Shown here: piece by piece, positions 26,171 through 34,652 of the stretch
Layout of the letters: each line of letters begins with the position of its first letter
Numbering within the stretch: the stretch's first letter is position 1
Assembly (NCBI RefSeq): GCF_019063845.1
Contig: NZ_CP077683.1
Coordinates: 3,774,501 to 3,838,500 of the forward strand
DNA length: 64,000 nucleotides
Origin: Geomonas subterranea
GTDB taxonomy: Bacteria > Desulfobacterota > Desulfuromonadia > Geobacterales > Geobacteraceae
Direction: 5' to 3'
Translations under genes and position numbers: made by a program
The notes under the pieces: model-generated
The model's input: the letters and a program-made list of their open reading frames with translations, nothing else
What the model was told of the DNA's origin: nothing
Databases searched by the model: none

Positions 26171-28168
26171 ATGTCCAGAATCGGCGTTTTTGTGTGCCAC
26201 TGCGGTGAGAACATCTCCCGCACCGTGGATGTGGAGCAGGTGGCGAAGGCCGCAGGGGAGATCCCCGGCGTCGCCTACTCCTGCGATTACAAGTACATGT
26301 GCTCGGACCCGGGCCAGACCCTGTTGAAGAAGGCGGTCGCCGAGCACAAGCTGGACGGCGTGCTGGTGGCGGCCTGCAGCCCTCGCATGCACGAAAAGAC
26401 CTTCCGCAAGGCGGCCGAGGCGGCAGGGCTGAACCCGTACCTGTGCGAGATGGCCAACATCCGCGAGCACTGTTCCTGGGTCCACGAGGACCGGGAGATG
26501 GCGACGGCCAAGGCCAAGGACATCGTGAAGCTCATGGTGGAAAGGGTCCGGAAGGGGAAGTCGCTGGCCCCGATCACCGTACCGGTGACCAAGCGCGCGC
26601 TGGTGATCGGCGGCGGCATCGCCGGGATCCAGGCGGCGCTGGACATCGCCGACGCCGGCCACAAGGTGGTGCTGGTGGAGCGCGAGCCTTCCATCGGCGG
26701 GCACATGGCCCAGCTCTCCGAGACCTTCCCGACGCTCGACTGTTCGCAGTGCATCATGACCCCCAAGATGGTCGACGTGGCGAACCACCCGGACATCACT
26801 CTCTACACATATTCGGAGATCGAGAAGGTCGACGGTTACATCGGCAACTTCCAGGTCACCGTGAAGCACAAGGCGCGCTCGGTTGACGAGTCCAAGTGCA
26901 CCGGCTGCGGCATCTGCATGACCAAGTGCCCCAAGAAGAAGATCCCCAACGAGTTCGACCAGGGGCACGGCATGCGCCCCGCCATCTACGTCCCGTTCCC
27001 GCAGGCGGTCCCGAACACCCCGGTGATCGACCGCGAGAACTGCACCATGTTCCAAAGCGGCAAGTGCGGCGTCTGCGCCAAGGTCTGCGGACCTGGCGCC
27101 GTCGATTACGAGCAGCAGGACACCCTCACCGTCGAGGACGTGGGCGCCATCGTTGTCGCCACCGGCTTCAAGCTCTACACCATCGACCGCAAACCCGAAG
27201 GGAGCCCGATCCAGGGGTACGGTGAGTTCGGCTACGGCACCATTCCCGACATCATCGACGGCATGACCTTCGAGCGGCTCGCCTCCGCCTCGGGACCTAC
27301 CGGCGGCAAGATCCTCAGGCCCTCGGACGGCAAGGAGCCCAAGCAGGTGGTCTTCATCCAGTGCGTCGGCTCGCGCGCCAGGGAGAAGGGGATTTCCTAC
27401 TGCTCCAAGGTCTGCTGCATGTACACCGCGAAGCACACCATGCTCTACCATCACAAGGTGCACGACGGGCAGGCCTACGTCTTCTTCATGGACGCGAGGA
27501 CCCCGGGGAAGGGGTACGACGAGTTCTGGCGCCGCGCCGTCGAGGAAGAGGAAGCGGTCTACATCAGGGGGATGGTGTCCCGCATGTACCAGCGCGGCGA
27601 AAAGATCGTGGTCATGGGGAGCGACATCCAGGTCGGCACCCAGGTCGAGATCGAGGCCGATCTCGTGGTGCTCGCGACCGCGGTGCAGCCCCAGGACGGC
27701 GCGGACCTCCTGGCCCAGAAGCTCGGCATCTCCTACGACAAGTACAACTTCTACTCCGAGGCCCACGCCAAGCTGAAGCCTGTCGAGTGCGCCACCGCCG
27801 GGATCTATCTCGCCGGCGCCTGCCAGGGGCCGAAGGACATCCCGGACACGGTGAGCCAGGCCTCCGCCGCGGCGGCCAAAGTGATGACGCTCTTCGCCAA
27901 GGACAAGCTGGAGCGCGACCCGGTGGTCGCCAAGGTGAACGAGAAGTACTGCGTCGGCTGTTTCGCCTGCAAGAAGGTCTGCGCCTACGGCGCCATCGAG
28001 GAGAAGGAGATCCGGGACCGCCAGGGGAACCTGGTGAAGAAGGTCGCCTACGTGAACCCGGGCGTCTGCGGCGGCTGCGGCACCTGCCAGGCCACCTGCC
28101 CGTCCAAGTCCATCGAGCTCGACGGCTACACCGACGAGCAGATCATGGCGATGATAGAGGCGCTTTAA
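26171..28168 (+). CDS. hdrA: Heterodisulfide reductase-like subunit A (FAD, iron-sulfur)
   Basis: 665-aa flavoprotein, the likely bifurcating core. An N-terminal Cys domain (VFVCHCGENIS) is followed by the FAD fold VIGGGIAGIQAALDIA with GGHMAQLSETFPTLDC, then ferredoxin-type motifs CTGCGICMTKCP and KCGVCAKVCGPGAV. A central CVGSRAREKGISYCS region follows, and two C-terminal [4Fe-4S] motifs CVGCFACKKVC and CGGCGTCQATCP. It is all Cys, with no in-frame UGA. GAGGAG precedes the ATG. HdrA links HdrBC to the Flx/MvhD electron-input side. Confidence 0.96.
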   Translation: MSRIGVFVCHCGENISRTVDVEQVAKAAGEIPGVAYSCDYKYMCSDPGQTLLKKAVAEHKLDGVLVAACSPRMHEKTFRKAAEAAGLNPYLCEMANIREHCSWVHEDREMATAKAKDIVKLMVERVRKGKSLAPITVPVTKRALVIGGGIAGIQAALDIADAGHKVVLVEREPSIGGHMAQLSETFPTLDCSQCIMTPKMVDVANHPDITLYTYSEIEKVDGYIGNFQVTVKHKARSVDESKCTGCGICMTKCPKKKIPNEFDQGHGMRPAIYVPFPQAVPNTPVIDRENCTMFQSGKCGVCAKVCGPGAVDYEQQDTLTVEDVGAIVVATGFKLYTIDRKPEGSPIQGYGEFGYGTIPDIIDGMTFERLASASGPTGGKILRPSDGKEPKQVVFIQCVGSRAREKGISYCSKVCCMYTAKHTMLYHHKVHDGQAYVFFMDARTPGKGYDEFWRRAVEEEEAVYIRGMVSRMYQRGEKIVVMGSDIQVGTQVEIEADLVVLATAVQPQDGADLLAQKLGISYDKYNFYSEAHAKLKPVECATAGIYLAGACQGPKDIPDTVSQASAAAAKVMTLFAKDKLERDPVVAKVNEKYCVGCFACKKVCAYGAIEEKEIRDRQGNLVKKVAYVNPGVCGGCGTCQATCPSKSIELDGYTDEQIMAMIEAL

Positions 28169-28182
28169 ACCTAAAAATCGTT

Positions 28183-28305
28183 ACCACAGAGGACACGGAG
28201 GTACACAGAGGGCACAGAGGAAAACCGGAGACAGGGGGAAAATCAAAAACCTCGTTTTTGTTTTTCTCCGAGACCTCTGTGCTCCTCTGAGACCTCTGTG
28301 TTGAA
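28183..28305. repeat. Family E-like inverted repeat between hdrA and flxD
   Basis: The left arm TTACCACAGAGGACACGGAG and the right arm, with GACCTCTGTGCTCCTCTGAG and ACCTCTGTGTT, are near inverses and internally repetitive. A large hairpin could form in the operon mRNA. Confidence 0.65.
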
Positions 28306-28335
28306 CTTCTGACTCAGGTTTTAAAAGGATTTTTC

Positions 28336-28869
28336 ATGCACGGTGAGCACATCAAGCACGATTTCGAACCGAAGATAGTCGCCTTCGTCTGCACCTGGTG
28401 CACCTACGCGGGGGCGGACCTCGCGGGTACCAGCCGGATGCAGTACCCACCTAACGTCCGAGTGCTCAAGTTCCCCTGCACCGGGAGGATCGACCCGGTC
28501 TTCATCCTGCGCGCCTTCCAGAAAGGGGCGGACGGGGTGCTGGTCTCGGGGTGCCATCCGGGGGACTGCCACTACATGGCCGGCAACTTCCACGCCCGGC
28601 GTCGCTTCGCCGCCTTCCGCGCCCTGCTCGACTTCGTCGGGGTGGATCTGAACCGGCTCCAGTTCTCCTGGGTCTCGGCGGCCGAAGGGGGCAAGTGGGT
28701 CGACGTGGTGACCGAGCTGACCGAACGGGTGCGCACCATGGGGCCGATGCCCGAATTCAAGGAACTCGAGCACGAGGAGCAGTGGTCCACCTTCGCCGAG
28801 GCTACGGCGGACAAGTCCCAGGTGCTCAACACGCCGGAACTGAAAGAGGCGTACGACAGCATCGGGTAA
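28336..28869 (+). CDS. MvhD/FlxD-like iron-sulfur subunit
   Basis: 177-aa protein of the MvhD family, which carries a [2Fe-2S] centre and passes electrons to HdrA. Conserved parts are VCTWCTYAGAD near residue 20, FPCTGRIDP and SGCHPGDCHY. In several anaerobes a related position is selenocysteine; here only Cys is used. The C-terminus contains STFAEATADKSQ, which looks like an inserted dispersed repeat rather than family sequence. It lies between hdrA and the flxC-like gene. Confidence 0.9.
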   Translation: MHGEHIKHDFEPKIVAFVCTWCTYAGADLAGTSRMQYPPNVRVLKFPCTGRIDPVFILRAFQKGADGVLVSGCHPGDCHYMAGNFHARRRFAAFRALLDFVGVDLNRLQFSWVSAAEGGKWVDVVTELTERVRTMGPMPEFKELEHEEQWSTFAEATADKSQVLNTPELKEAYDSIG

Positions 28870-28885
28870 CTCCTCCTATCTGACG

Positions 28886-28916
28886 CTGTAGGGGCGAATG
28901 ATTATTCGCCCCTACA
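28886..28916. repeat. Family C palindrome, core-only copy
   Basis: CTGTAGGGGCGAATGATTAT followed by TCGCCCCTACA; a nearly perfect palindrome that equals the joined ends of the 110-bp elements. A family B hairpin follows at about 28921-28959. Confidence 0.8.
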
Positions 28917-29018
28917 ATAGTCCTCTCCCCCGGAGGGGAGGGTTAGGGAGGGGGAAATTTCCGCTCCTAACCGACAAAACTTGCGCCCGGCACCTGCCGC
29001 GACGCCAACGGACCAGAC

Positions 29019-29963
29019 ATGAACGCTAAAGCAAACAAGAACCACGTGACCAGCATCGAACCGGCGTACTACCAGGCGGTCACCGAGGCCATCCGCAAGG
29101 AAGCGGTCAAGATCCTGAAGGACGAGACCGTCGTCGGCGTGGTCGGCTATCTCCCCGGCCGCCGCCAAGGAACCGCAAGCCCCGCGCTGGTCACCACGGT
29201 GGAAGAAGCCGAAAAGCTCATCTTCTCCCCTGCCTGCGTGAACAACCTCTCGGTCTATCTCACCAAGGCGAAGAAAGGGGTGCTGAAGCAGGGCAAAGTC
29301 GGCATCGTCGCCAAGGGATGCGACATGCGCGCGCTGGCCGGGCTGATGACGGAATCGCAGCTCCAGCGCGAGGACCTGTTCATCATCGGCGTGGTCTGCC
29401 CCGGCGTGTACGGCTTCGGCGTCGAGCGGACCGGGACCCTCACCGAGGCCAACATCGCCCGCAAGTGCCGCGAATGCACGGTGCACATGCCGGAAGGCGC
29501 CGACGTTGCCGCCGGAACCCACACCGAGCTCGCGGACCTGACGCCGGAGGAAGCTGAGGAGATGGCCCGCATCGAGGCGATGCCGCAGGCGGAGCGCTGG
29601 GCCTTCTGGAAGGAGCATTTCTCGCGCTGTATCCGTTGCATGGCCTGCCGCCAGGTCTGCCCCTTCTGCTACTGCGAGCAGTGCCTGTGCGACAAGAACC
29701 GGCCGCAGGCGGTGGAAAGTTCGCCCCGCCCCGCCGGCAACATGGCGTGGCACTTGGTGCGCGCCATGCACCTTGCCGGTCGCTGCGGCGGCTGCGCCGA
29801 GTGCGAGCGCGTCTGTCCGATGGACATCCCGCTGAACCTCCTGAACCGCCGCATGGCTAAGGAACTGAAAGAACTCTACGATTTCGAGGCGGGCCTCGCG
29901 CCGGTCGACAAGGGACCGCTGAACCAGTACAAGGAAGACGACGACCAGTCGTTCATAAAGTAG
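29019..29963 (+). CDS. FlxC-like protein (FrhB-type N-terminus, two [4Fe-4S] motifs)
   Basis: 314-aa iron-sulfur protein. The N-terminal half resembles the coenzyme F420 hydrogenase/dehydrogenase beta subunit family (GIVAKGCDMRALAGLM, VVCPGVYGFG). The C-terminal half has cluster motifs CIRCMACRQVCP followed by a Cys-rich CYCEQCLC and CGGCAECERVCP. It fits the iron-sulfur subunits of FlxABCD that relay electrons between the NADH-oxidising FlxA and FlxD/HdrA. Assigning it as FlxC rather than FlxB is inference. Confidence 0.8.
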   Translation: MNAKANKNHVTSIEPAYYQAVTEAIRKEAVKILKDETVVGVVGYLPGRRQGTASPALVTTVEEAEKLIFSPACVNNLSVYLTKAKKGVLKQGKVGIVAKGCDMRALAGLMTESQLQREDLFIIGVVCPGVYGFGVERTGTLTEANIARKCRECTVHMPEGADVAAGTHTELADLTPEEAEEMARIEAMPQAERWAFWKEHFSRCIRCMACRQVCPFCYCEQCLCDKNRPQAVESSPRPAGNMAWHLVRAMHLAGRCGGCAECERVCPMDIPLNLLNRRMAKELKELYDFEAGLAPVDKGPLNQYKEDDDQSFIK

Positions 29964-29982
29964 CGAGGTCCGCTGCCCTCTC

Positions 29983-30178
29983 CACCGAATATCTCCCTCC
30001 CCCTCCGGGAGAGGGCCGGGGTGAGGGCGATGCCAGCGGAGCCCAGTGGGACGCAGTAACAGCAGGAGCAGGGTGGGGCTCCTCCCCCCTCAGGGGGAGG
30101 GGCTTGGAATTCAGAGTAGCATCACATCAGTCAGCAGCGCCCTCACCCCTGCCCCTCTCCCGGAGGGAGAGGGGAGAA
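29983..30178. repeat. Family A repeats between flxC-like and flxB-like genes
   Basis: Two units: CCCTCCGGGAGAGGGCCGGG near 30000 and CCCTCACCCCTGCCCCTCTC near 30140. They are intergenic within the operon. Confidence 0.7.
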
Positions 30179-30199
30179 GGCCACTACAAAGAGACCTTT

Positions 30200-31210
30200 A
30201 TGCCGCAGATCATTACGGAACAGAACCTTCGCAATCTGATCGACCTCCTGGTCAAGGAAGCCAAGCTCGTGGTGGGCCCGAAACTGTCCGGTTCGGTGGT
30301 TCTTTATGAACCCCTGACCGCCGGCTCGGACCTCACCCTCGACGCGCTGCCGCGCCGCTCCTCGAAGGAGTTGTTCTTCCCGATCTGCGAGGACATCCTC
30401 TCCTACAAGAGGGAAAACGGGTCCATGAAGGTGACCGACGTGGACCGCTCCCAGTTCCCCGAGGCCGTCCTGATCGGCGCTCCCCCCTGCGACGCCGGCT
30501 CCCCCGCCATCCTGGACGCGGTGATGTCCTGGGACTACAAGGACGAGTTCTACCTGGAGCGCCGCCGCAAGAGCACCATCGTCGGGATCGCCTGCACCAA
30601 GGGTGACGACGCCTGTTTCTGCCGCGCCGTCGGCCTCGCGCCGGACGCCGAGGCGGGAAGCGACCTGTTTCTCACCCCGCTCAAGGACGGCTCCTACGCC
30701 TGCAAGGCAGTCACCGAAAAGGGGGAGGCGCTGGTAGCTGCGCACCGGAATCTTTTTGCCGAGGGAGCGGGAGGCGATCCGGTTCCATTTGTGGATCAGG
30801 GCGTCGGCAAGCTCGATCTGGTCAAGATCAAGAAATGGCTGGAAGAGCACTTCGAGGATCCGCTCTGGGAGAAGATCGCCGACATCTGTGTCGGCTGCGG
30901 CGCCTGCGCCTTCATCTGTCCGGCCTGCCACTGCTTCGACATCAACGACGAGGGGAGCACGGACGACGGCGTCAGGCGCAAGCACTGGGACGCCTGCGGA
31001 TTCGCCAAGTTCACCAACCACGCTTCCGGCCACAACCCGCGCGACGTGCAGAACAAGCGCTACAGAAACCGTATCATGCACAAGTTCAAGTACTACGACG
31101 GCAAGTTCGGCAAGACCCTTTGCACCGGCTGCGGCCGCTGCATCCGTGCCTGTCCGGTCGGCATCGACATCGCGGAAATCCTCGAGACCATCAACTCCAA
31201 GCAGGACTAA
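30200..31210 (+). CDS. FlxB-like iron-sulfur protein (hydrogenase beta/AsrA family)
   Basis: 336-aa protein resembling sulfhydrogenase subunit beta and anaerobic sulfite reductase subunit A. The N-terminal part includes AVLIGAPPCDAGSPAILD and IACTKGDDACFC. The C-terminal part has two [4Fe-4S] motifs, CVGCGACAFICPACHC and CTGCGRCIRACP. ATG 30200 (MPQIITEQNLRNL) is chosen because sequence upstream is repeat DNA. It would connect FlxA to the other iron-sulfur subunits. Confidence 0.82.
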   Translation: MPQIITEQNLRNLIDLLVKEAKLVVGPKLSGSVVLYEPLTAGSDLTLDALPRRSSKELFFPICEDILSYKRENGSMKVTDVDRSQFPEAVLIGAPPCDAGSPAILDAVMSWDYKDEFYLERRRKSTIVGIACTKGDDACFCRAVGLAPDAEAGSDLFLTPLKDGSYACKAVTEKGEALVAAHRNLFAEGAGGDPVPFVDQGVGKLDLVKIKKWLEEHFEDPLWEKIADICVGCGACAFICPACHCFDINDEGSTDDGVRRKHWDACGFAKFTNHASGHNPRDVQNKRYRNRIMHKFKYYDGKFGKTLCTGCGRCIRACPVGIDIAEILETINSKQD

Positions 31211-31214
31211 CCTA

Positions 31215-31327
31215 TCTCTCCCCCTCCCTTGACGGGAGGGGGTCGGGGGTGGGTGAAGATGCAACCGGCAACGCCGATGGCCGCTTCCCCCCACCCCGGC
31301 CCTCCCCGCAAGGGGGGAGGGGGCATG
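31215..31327. repeat. GC-rich hairpin repeats before flxA
   Basis: CTCCCCCTCCCTTGACGGGA plus a second unit ending GGGGGGAGGGGG, of the family A/B type. No gene. Confidence 0.6.
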
Positions 31328-31340
31328 AGAGAAAAGACCT

Positions 31341-32183
31341 ATGTGCAAATCTGAAAACATCTACCTCCCAAACCTTGCCACCATCGAGGCCATCGTCGAC
31401 GAGACCCCGGACGTCAGGACCCTGCGTCTGGTCTTCCAGGACGAGCAGGTCCGGGAGAACTTCAGCTTCCGCGCCGGCCAGTTCGCCGAATACTCCTCCT
31501 TCGGCTTCGGCGAATCGACCTTCTGCATCGCCTCGGCGCCGACCCGCAAGGGTTACATCGAGTGCTGCTTCAGGAGCGTCGGCCGCGTGACCGAGTCGCT
31601 GAGAAGGCTTGAGGTCGGCGATACCGTCGGCGTGCGCGGCCCCTACGGCAACTCCTTCCCTATCGAGGATTTCTACGGCAAGAGCCTGGTCTTCATCGCC
31701 GGCGGCATCGCTTTGCCGCCGCTCAGGACCGTGATCTGGAACTGCCTGGACCTGCGCGACAAGTTCAAGGACATCACCATCGTCTACGGTGCCCGCTCCG
31801 AGGCCGACCTGGTCTATAAGCACGAGTTGAAGGAGTGGCAGGAGCGCGACGACGTGCGCCTGGTGAAATGCGTGGATCCCGGCGGCGCCGGCCCCGATTT
31901 CGACGGCAAAGTCGGCTTCGTCCCCACCGTGCTGGAGGAGGCGGCGCCCAGCGCCGAGAACACCATCGCCCTGGTCTGTGGGCCGCCCATCATGATCAAG
32001 TTCACCCTCCCGGTTCTCGAGCGCCTCGGTTTCACCGATGACAACATCTACACGACCCTCGAGAACAGGATGAAGTGCGGCGTCGGCAAATGCGGCCGCT
32101 GCAATGTCGGCAACGTCTACGTCTGCAAGGACGGCCCGGTGTTCACCGCCCGCCAGGTGAAGGCGATGTCGCAGGAGTTCTAG
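31341..32183 (+). CDS. FlxA-like FAD/NAD(P)-binding oxidoreductase
   Basis: 280-aa flavoprotein of the ferredoxin-NADP reductase superfamily, related to hydrogenase gamma and anaerobic sulfite reductase subunit B. The FAD-binding part has FRAGQFAEYSSFG, and the nucleotide-binding turn is FIAGGIALPPLRTV. A C-terminal [2Fe-2S] site is CGVGKCGRCNVGNVYVC. It should be the NADH entry point of the Hdr-Flx complex. It is the last gene of the run, which is ordered opposite to the flxABCD-hdrABC order described in Desulfovibrio. Confidence 0.85.
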   Translation: MCKSENIYLPNLATIEAIVDETPDVRTLRLVFQDEQVRENFSFRAGQFAEYSSFGFGESTFCIASAPTRKGYIECCFRSVGRVTESLRRLEVGDTVGVRGPYGNSFPIEDFYGKSLVFIAGGIALPPLRTVIWNCLDLRDKFKDITIVYGARSEADLVYKHELKEWQERDDVRLVKCVDPGGAGPDFDGKVGFVPTVLEEAAPSAENTIALVCGPPIMIKFTLPVLERLGFTDDNIYTTLENRMKCGVGKCGRCNVGNVYVCKDGPVFTARQVKAMSQEF

Positions 32184-32263
32184 ATCCATTCGGGCGAACG
32201 CCCTTTCGACCTCAACCAACTCCCCCTTCCCTGCCCTCCCCCTCCGGGGGAGGGTTTTGTTTT

Positions 32264-32338
32264 TTATCCCCTTTATCCCCTTTATCCCCTTTATCCCCTT
32301 CATCCCCTTCATCCCCTTCATCCCCTTTATCCCTGTTC
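32264..32338. repeat. Family D tandem repeat (TTTATCCCC / TTCATCCCC)
   Basis: About eight consecutive 9- to 10-bp units, first TTTATCCCC then TTCATCCCC, ending TTTATCCCTGTT. It lies between flxA and the EamA gene. Another family A hairpin follows at about 32390-32432. Confidence 0.85.
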
Positions 32339-32462
32339 AATTAGCTTGACCAACTCCGCAAAATGAGAGAGTCTTTCCGCTTTGGCGCCGCCCTCACCCA
32401 CTCCCCCTCTCCCAAAGGGCGAGGGGGAGTGGACGAAATTTTTGCCGCAGCAGGTTCCGCCT

Positions 32463-33338
32463 ATGCCGTACCTCCTCCTCACCCTGAGCGCACTGATCTG
32501 GTCCGGGAACTTCGTGATCAGCCGGGCGATGAACAACGTGATTCCCCCTGCAGGCTTCGTCTTCTGGCGCTGGGTGGTTGCGCTCATCGTGCTCCTCCCC
32601 GTGGTGCTGCCGCGGCTGCGCGAGCAGTGGCCCATCGTGCGGGCGAACCTGCCGCTCGTCGGGATCTCCGGTCTGTTCGGCGTCACCCTGTTCAACTTCC
32701 TGATTTACACGGCCATGCACTGGACCACCGCCATCAACGCCGCGCTGGTGAACTCCGCCATCCCCATCTTCATCATCATGTTCGCCCGCATCTTCTACGG
32801 ACAGCGGGTCATGCTGCGCCAGCACGCCGGCATCGCCCTTTCCCTGGCCGGCGTGGCCGCCATCATCCTGCGCGGGGACCCGGCGCGCATCCTCACGCTC
32901 AGCTTCAACCGGGGCGACCTCCTGGTGCTTCTGGCCGCCATCGCCTGGGGACTCTATTCAGTCGCCATCAAGCGCTACCCGCAGGGGCTCAATCCCTTCG
33001 TGTTCCTGTTTTCCATGACGGTGTGCGGCCTGGTGCTGCTCATCCCCTTCTACGGGTACGAGATCTCCCAGGGGCACCTGATGACCTGGAACCTTCCGAC
33101 CATCCTCAGCGTCCTGTACGTCGGCATCCTCGCCTCCGTGGTTGCTTTCACGGCCTGGAACCATGGTCTGCGAAAGGTCGGGCCGCACGTGGGGGGGCAG
33201 TTCGTGCACCTGATGCCCGCCTTCAGCACTATCATGGCGGTAGCCTTCCTGGGCGAGCGGCTGCAATCCTTCCACGTGGTGGGGATCGTGCTCATCTTCG
33301 CCGGCATCATCTGCGCCACCTATAAAGTAAGGGCGTAA
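32463..33338 (+). CDS. EamA/DMT-family transporter
   Basis: 291-aa membrane protein with about ten hydrophobic helices in two repeated halves, each with EamA features (LIWSGNFVISRAM in the first, LLAAIAWGLYSVAIKR starting the second, then FLGERL near the end). Such proteins export amino acids, metabolites or drugs; substrate unknown. ATG 32463 begins directly in the first helix. It sits between the Hdr-Flx and Nfn genes, separated from both by repeats, so it is probably not part of either complex. Confidence 0.85.
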   Translation: MPYLLLTLSALIWSGNFVISRAMNNVIPPAGFVFWRWVVALIVLLPVVLPRLREQWPIVRANLPLVGISGLFGVTLFNFLIYTAMHWTTAINAALVNSAIPIFIIMFARIFYGQRVMLRQHAGIALSLAGVAAIILRGDPARILTLSFNRGDLLVLLAAIAWGLYSVAIKRYPQGLNPFVFLFSMTVCGLVLLIPFYGYEISQGHLMTWNLPTILSVLYVGILASVVAFTAWNHGLRKVGPHVGGQFVHLMPAFSTIMAVAFLGERLQSFHVVGIVLIFAGIICATYKVRA

Positions 33339-33803
33339 TGAGAGCATCCCCCCCTCCCCTACCCTCCCCCTCCGGGGGCGGGAGCTGTCGTGCCTCAGGC
33401 CAACTCCGTATTCTGTCGAATTCCCCTCTGGCACTTTCTGCTCTGGCAACTCCCCACTCAGCGAGCCCACTCGGGGAGCCCACTCGGGGGCAGCCCCTCT
33501 CAGAGAAGTTCCCCCTCTCCCTCTGGGAGAGGGTCGGGGTGAGGGCTCCCCTTTCCGGCCTTTCGTGGCACACCCCCTCACCCGCCCTCCGGCCGCACTC
33601 TCCCGGAGAGAGGGAATGGACGACGCGGGGACCACGTGGATTCCTGATGTCGCACGCTCCTCTCCATTGCCAATCCTCCATTGTCGATTGTTCATTACCT
33701 CAGCCTTTCCGTATACTTCCTTGCGCTTTTTCCCTTCCACCTGATATCGTATTCACTACGCTAAAACAGCTGCAACACAATCCCCTCGAAAAAAGGTGAC
33801 CCA
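33339..33803. other. 465-bp gap made largely of repeats, before nfnA
   Basis: Contains a family B unit (33347-33381), a short direct repeat CGAGCCCACTCGGGGAGCCC near 33460-33490, and family A units (33508-33560, 33580-33625). The last ~180 bp are unique and A/T-richer and probably hold the nfnAB promoter. No gene is evident. Confidence 0.6.
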
Positions 33804-34652
33804 ATGTTCGAAGTTGTAAGCAACGAGATTCTCGCGGAAAACCTCCACAAGATGGTGTTGGTCGCTCCCCGGATCGCACGCGCCAGGAAGGCCGGACAGT
33901 TCGTCATGGTCAGGCTGACACAGGGCGAAGAGCGGATCCCGCTGACCATCGGCGACGCGGACCCGGCCGCCGGGACCATCACCCTCTTCATACAGGCAAT
34001 CGGCGCCTCGACCCGAAAGATCGTCTCGACGCCCGCAGGCGGCTTCATCCGTGATGTGGCAGGCCCGCTCGGCAAGGAAACCCACATCACCAACTGGGGA
34101 CGGGTCGCCTGCGTCGGAGGCGGCGTCGGAACGGCAGTGCTCTTTCCGCTGGTGAAGGCATTGGCGGAAGCTGGAAACGAGATCACCACCATTATCGGCG
34201 GCCGTTCGGAGCGCTATGTCATTTTGGCGGACGAGTTGGGCGCTCTCTCGAAGAACTTGCTGATCACCACCGAAGACGGGAGCCTCGGCCATAAGGGATT
34301 CGTCACGGGACCGCTCTCAGAGATGATCGCCGACCCGGCGCGCGCCCCGCAGGCGGTATTCGCCGTGGGTCCGGTCCCGATGATGAAAGCGGTCGCCAAC
34401 CTGACCCGGGAGCCGGGAATAGAGACCGTCGTGAGCCTCAACCCGATCATGATCGACGGCACCGGGATGTGCGGCGGCTGCCGCGTCCAGGTGGGCACCG
34501 AGACCAAGTTCGCCTGCGTGGACGGCCCCGAATTCGACGCGCACCAGGTGGACTTCGACGGCCTTTCCGACCGGCTCACCAGCTATCGCAAGGAAGAGGC
34601 GGCACGACACGCGGCCGAGGGCTGCAAACTGGCTAAGGAGGTGGCAAAGTGA
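33804..34652 (+). CDS. nfnA: NADH-dependent ferredoxin:NADP+ oxidoreductase small subunit
   Basis: 282-aa FAD and [2Fe-2S] protein related to NfnA/SudB. FAD-binding region RKAGQFVMVRL, then IPLTIGDAD, NAD-binding ACVGGGVGTAVLFPL, and the C-terminal cluster site GTGMCGGCRVQV with the later Cys in FACVDGPEFDAHQ. With NfnB it couples NADH and ferredoxin oxidation to NADP+ reduction by flavin-based bifurcation. Its stop overlaps the nfnB start. Confidence 0.9.
   Translation: MFEVVSNEILAENLHKMVLVAPRIARARKAGQFVMVRLTQGEERIPLTIGDADPAAGTITLFIQAIGASTRKIVSTPAGGFIRDVAGPLGKETHITNWGRVACVGGGVGTAVLFPLVKALAEAGNEITTIIGGRSERYVILADELGALSKNLLITTEDGSLGHKGFVTGPLSEMIADPARAPQAVFAVGPVPMMKAVANLTREPGIETVVSLNPIMIDGTGMCGGCRVQVGTETKFACVDGPEFDAHQVDFDGLSDRLTSYRKEEAARHAAEGCKLAKEVAK

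Noticed and set aside
24986-27766. 926-aa open frame on the minus strand opposite hdrB-hdrA
   Set aside because: High GC keeps the antisense frame open. Its product is Val/Gly/His-rich with no domain, while the plus strand encodes clear Hdr proteins.
28336-28869. Selenocysteine-containing MvhD
   Set aside because: The frame has Cys at the expected positions and no in-frame TGA.
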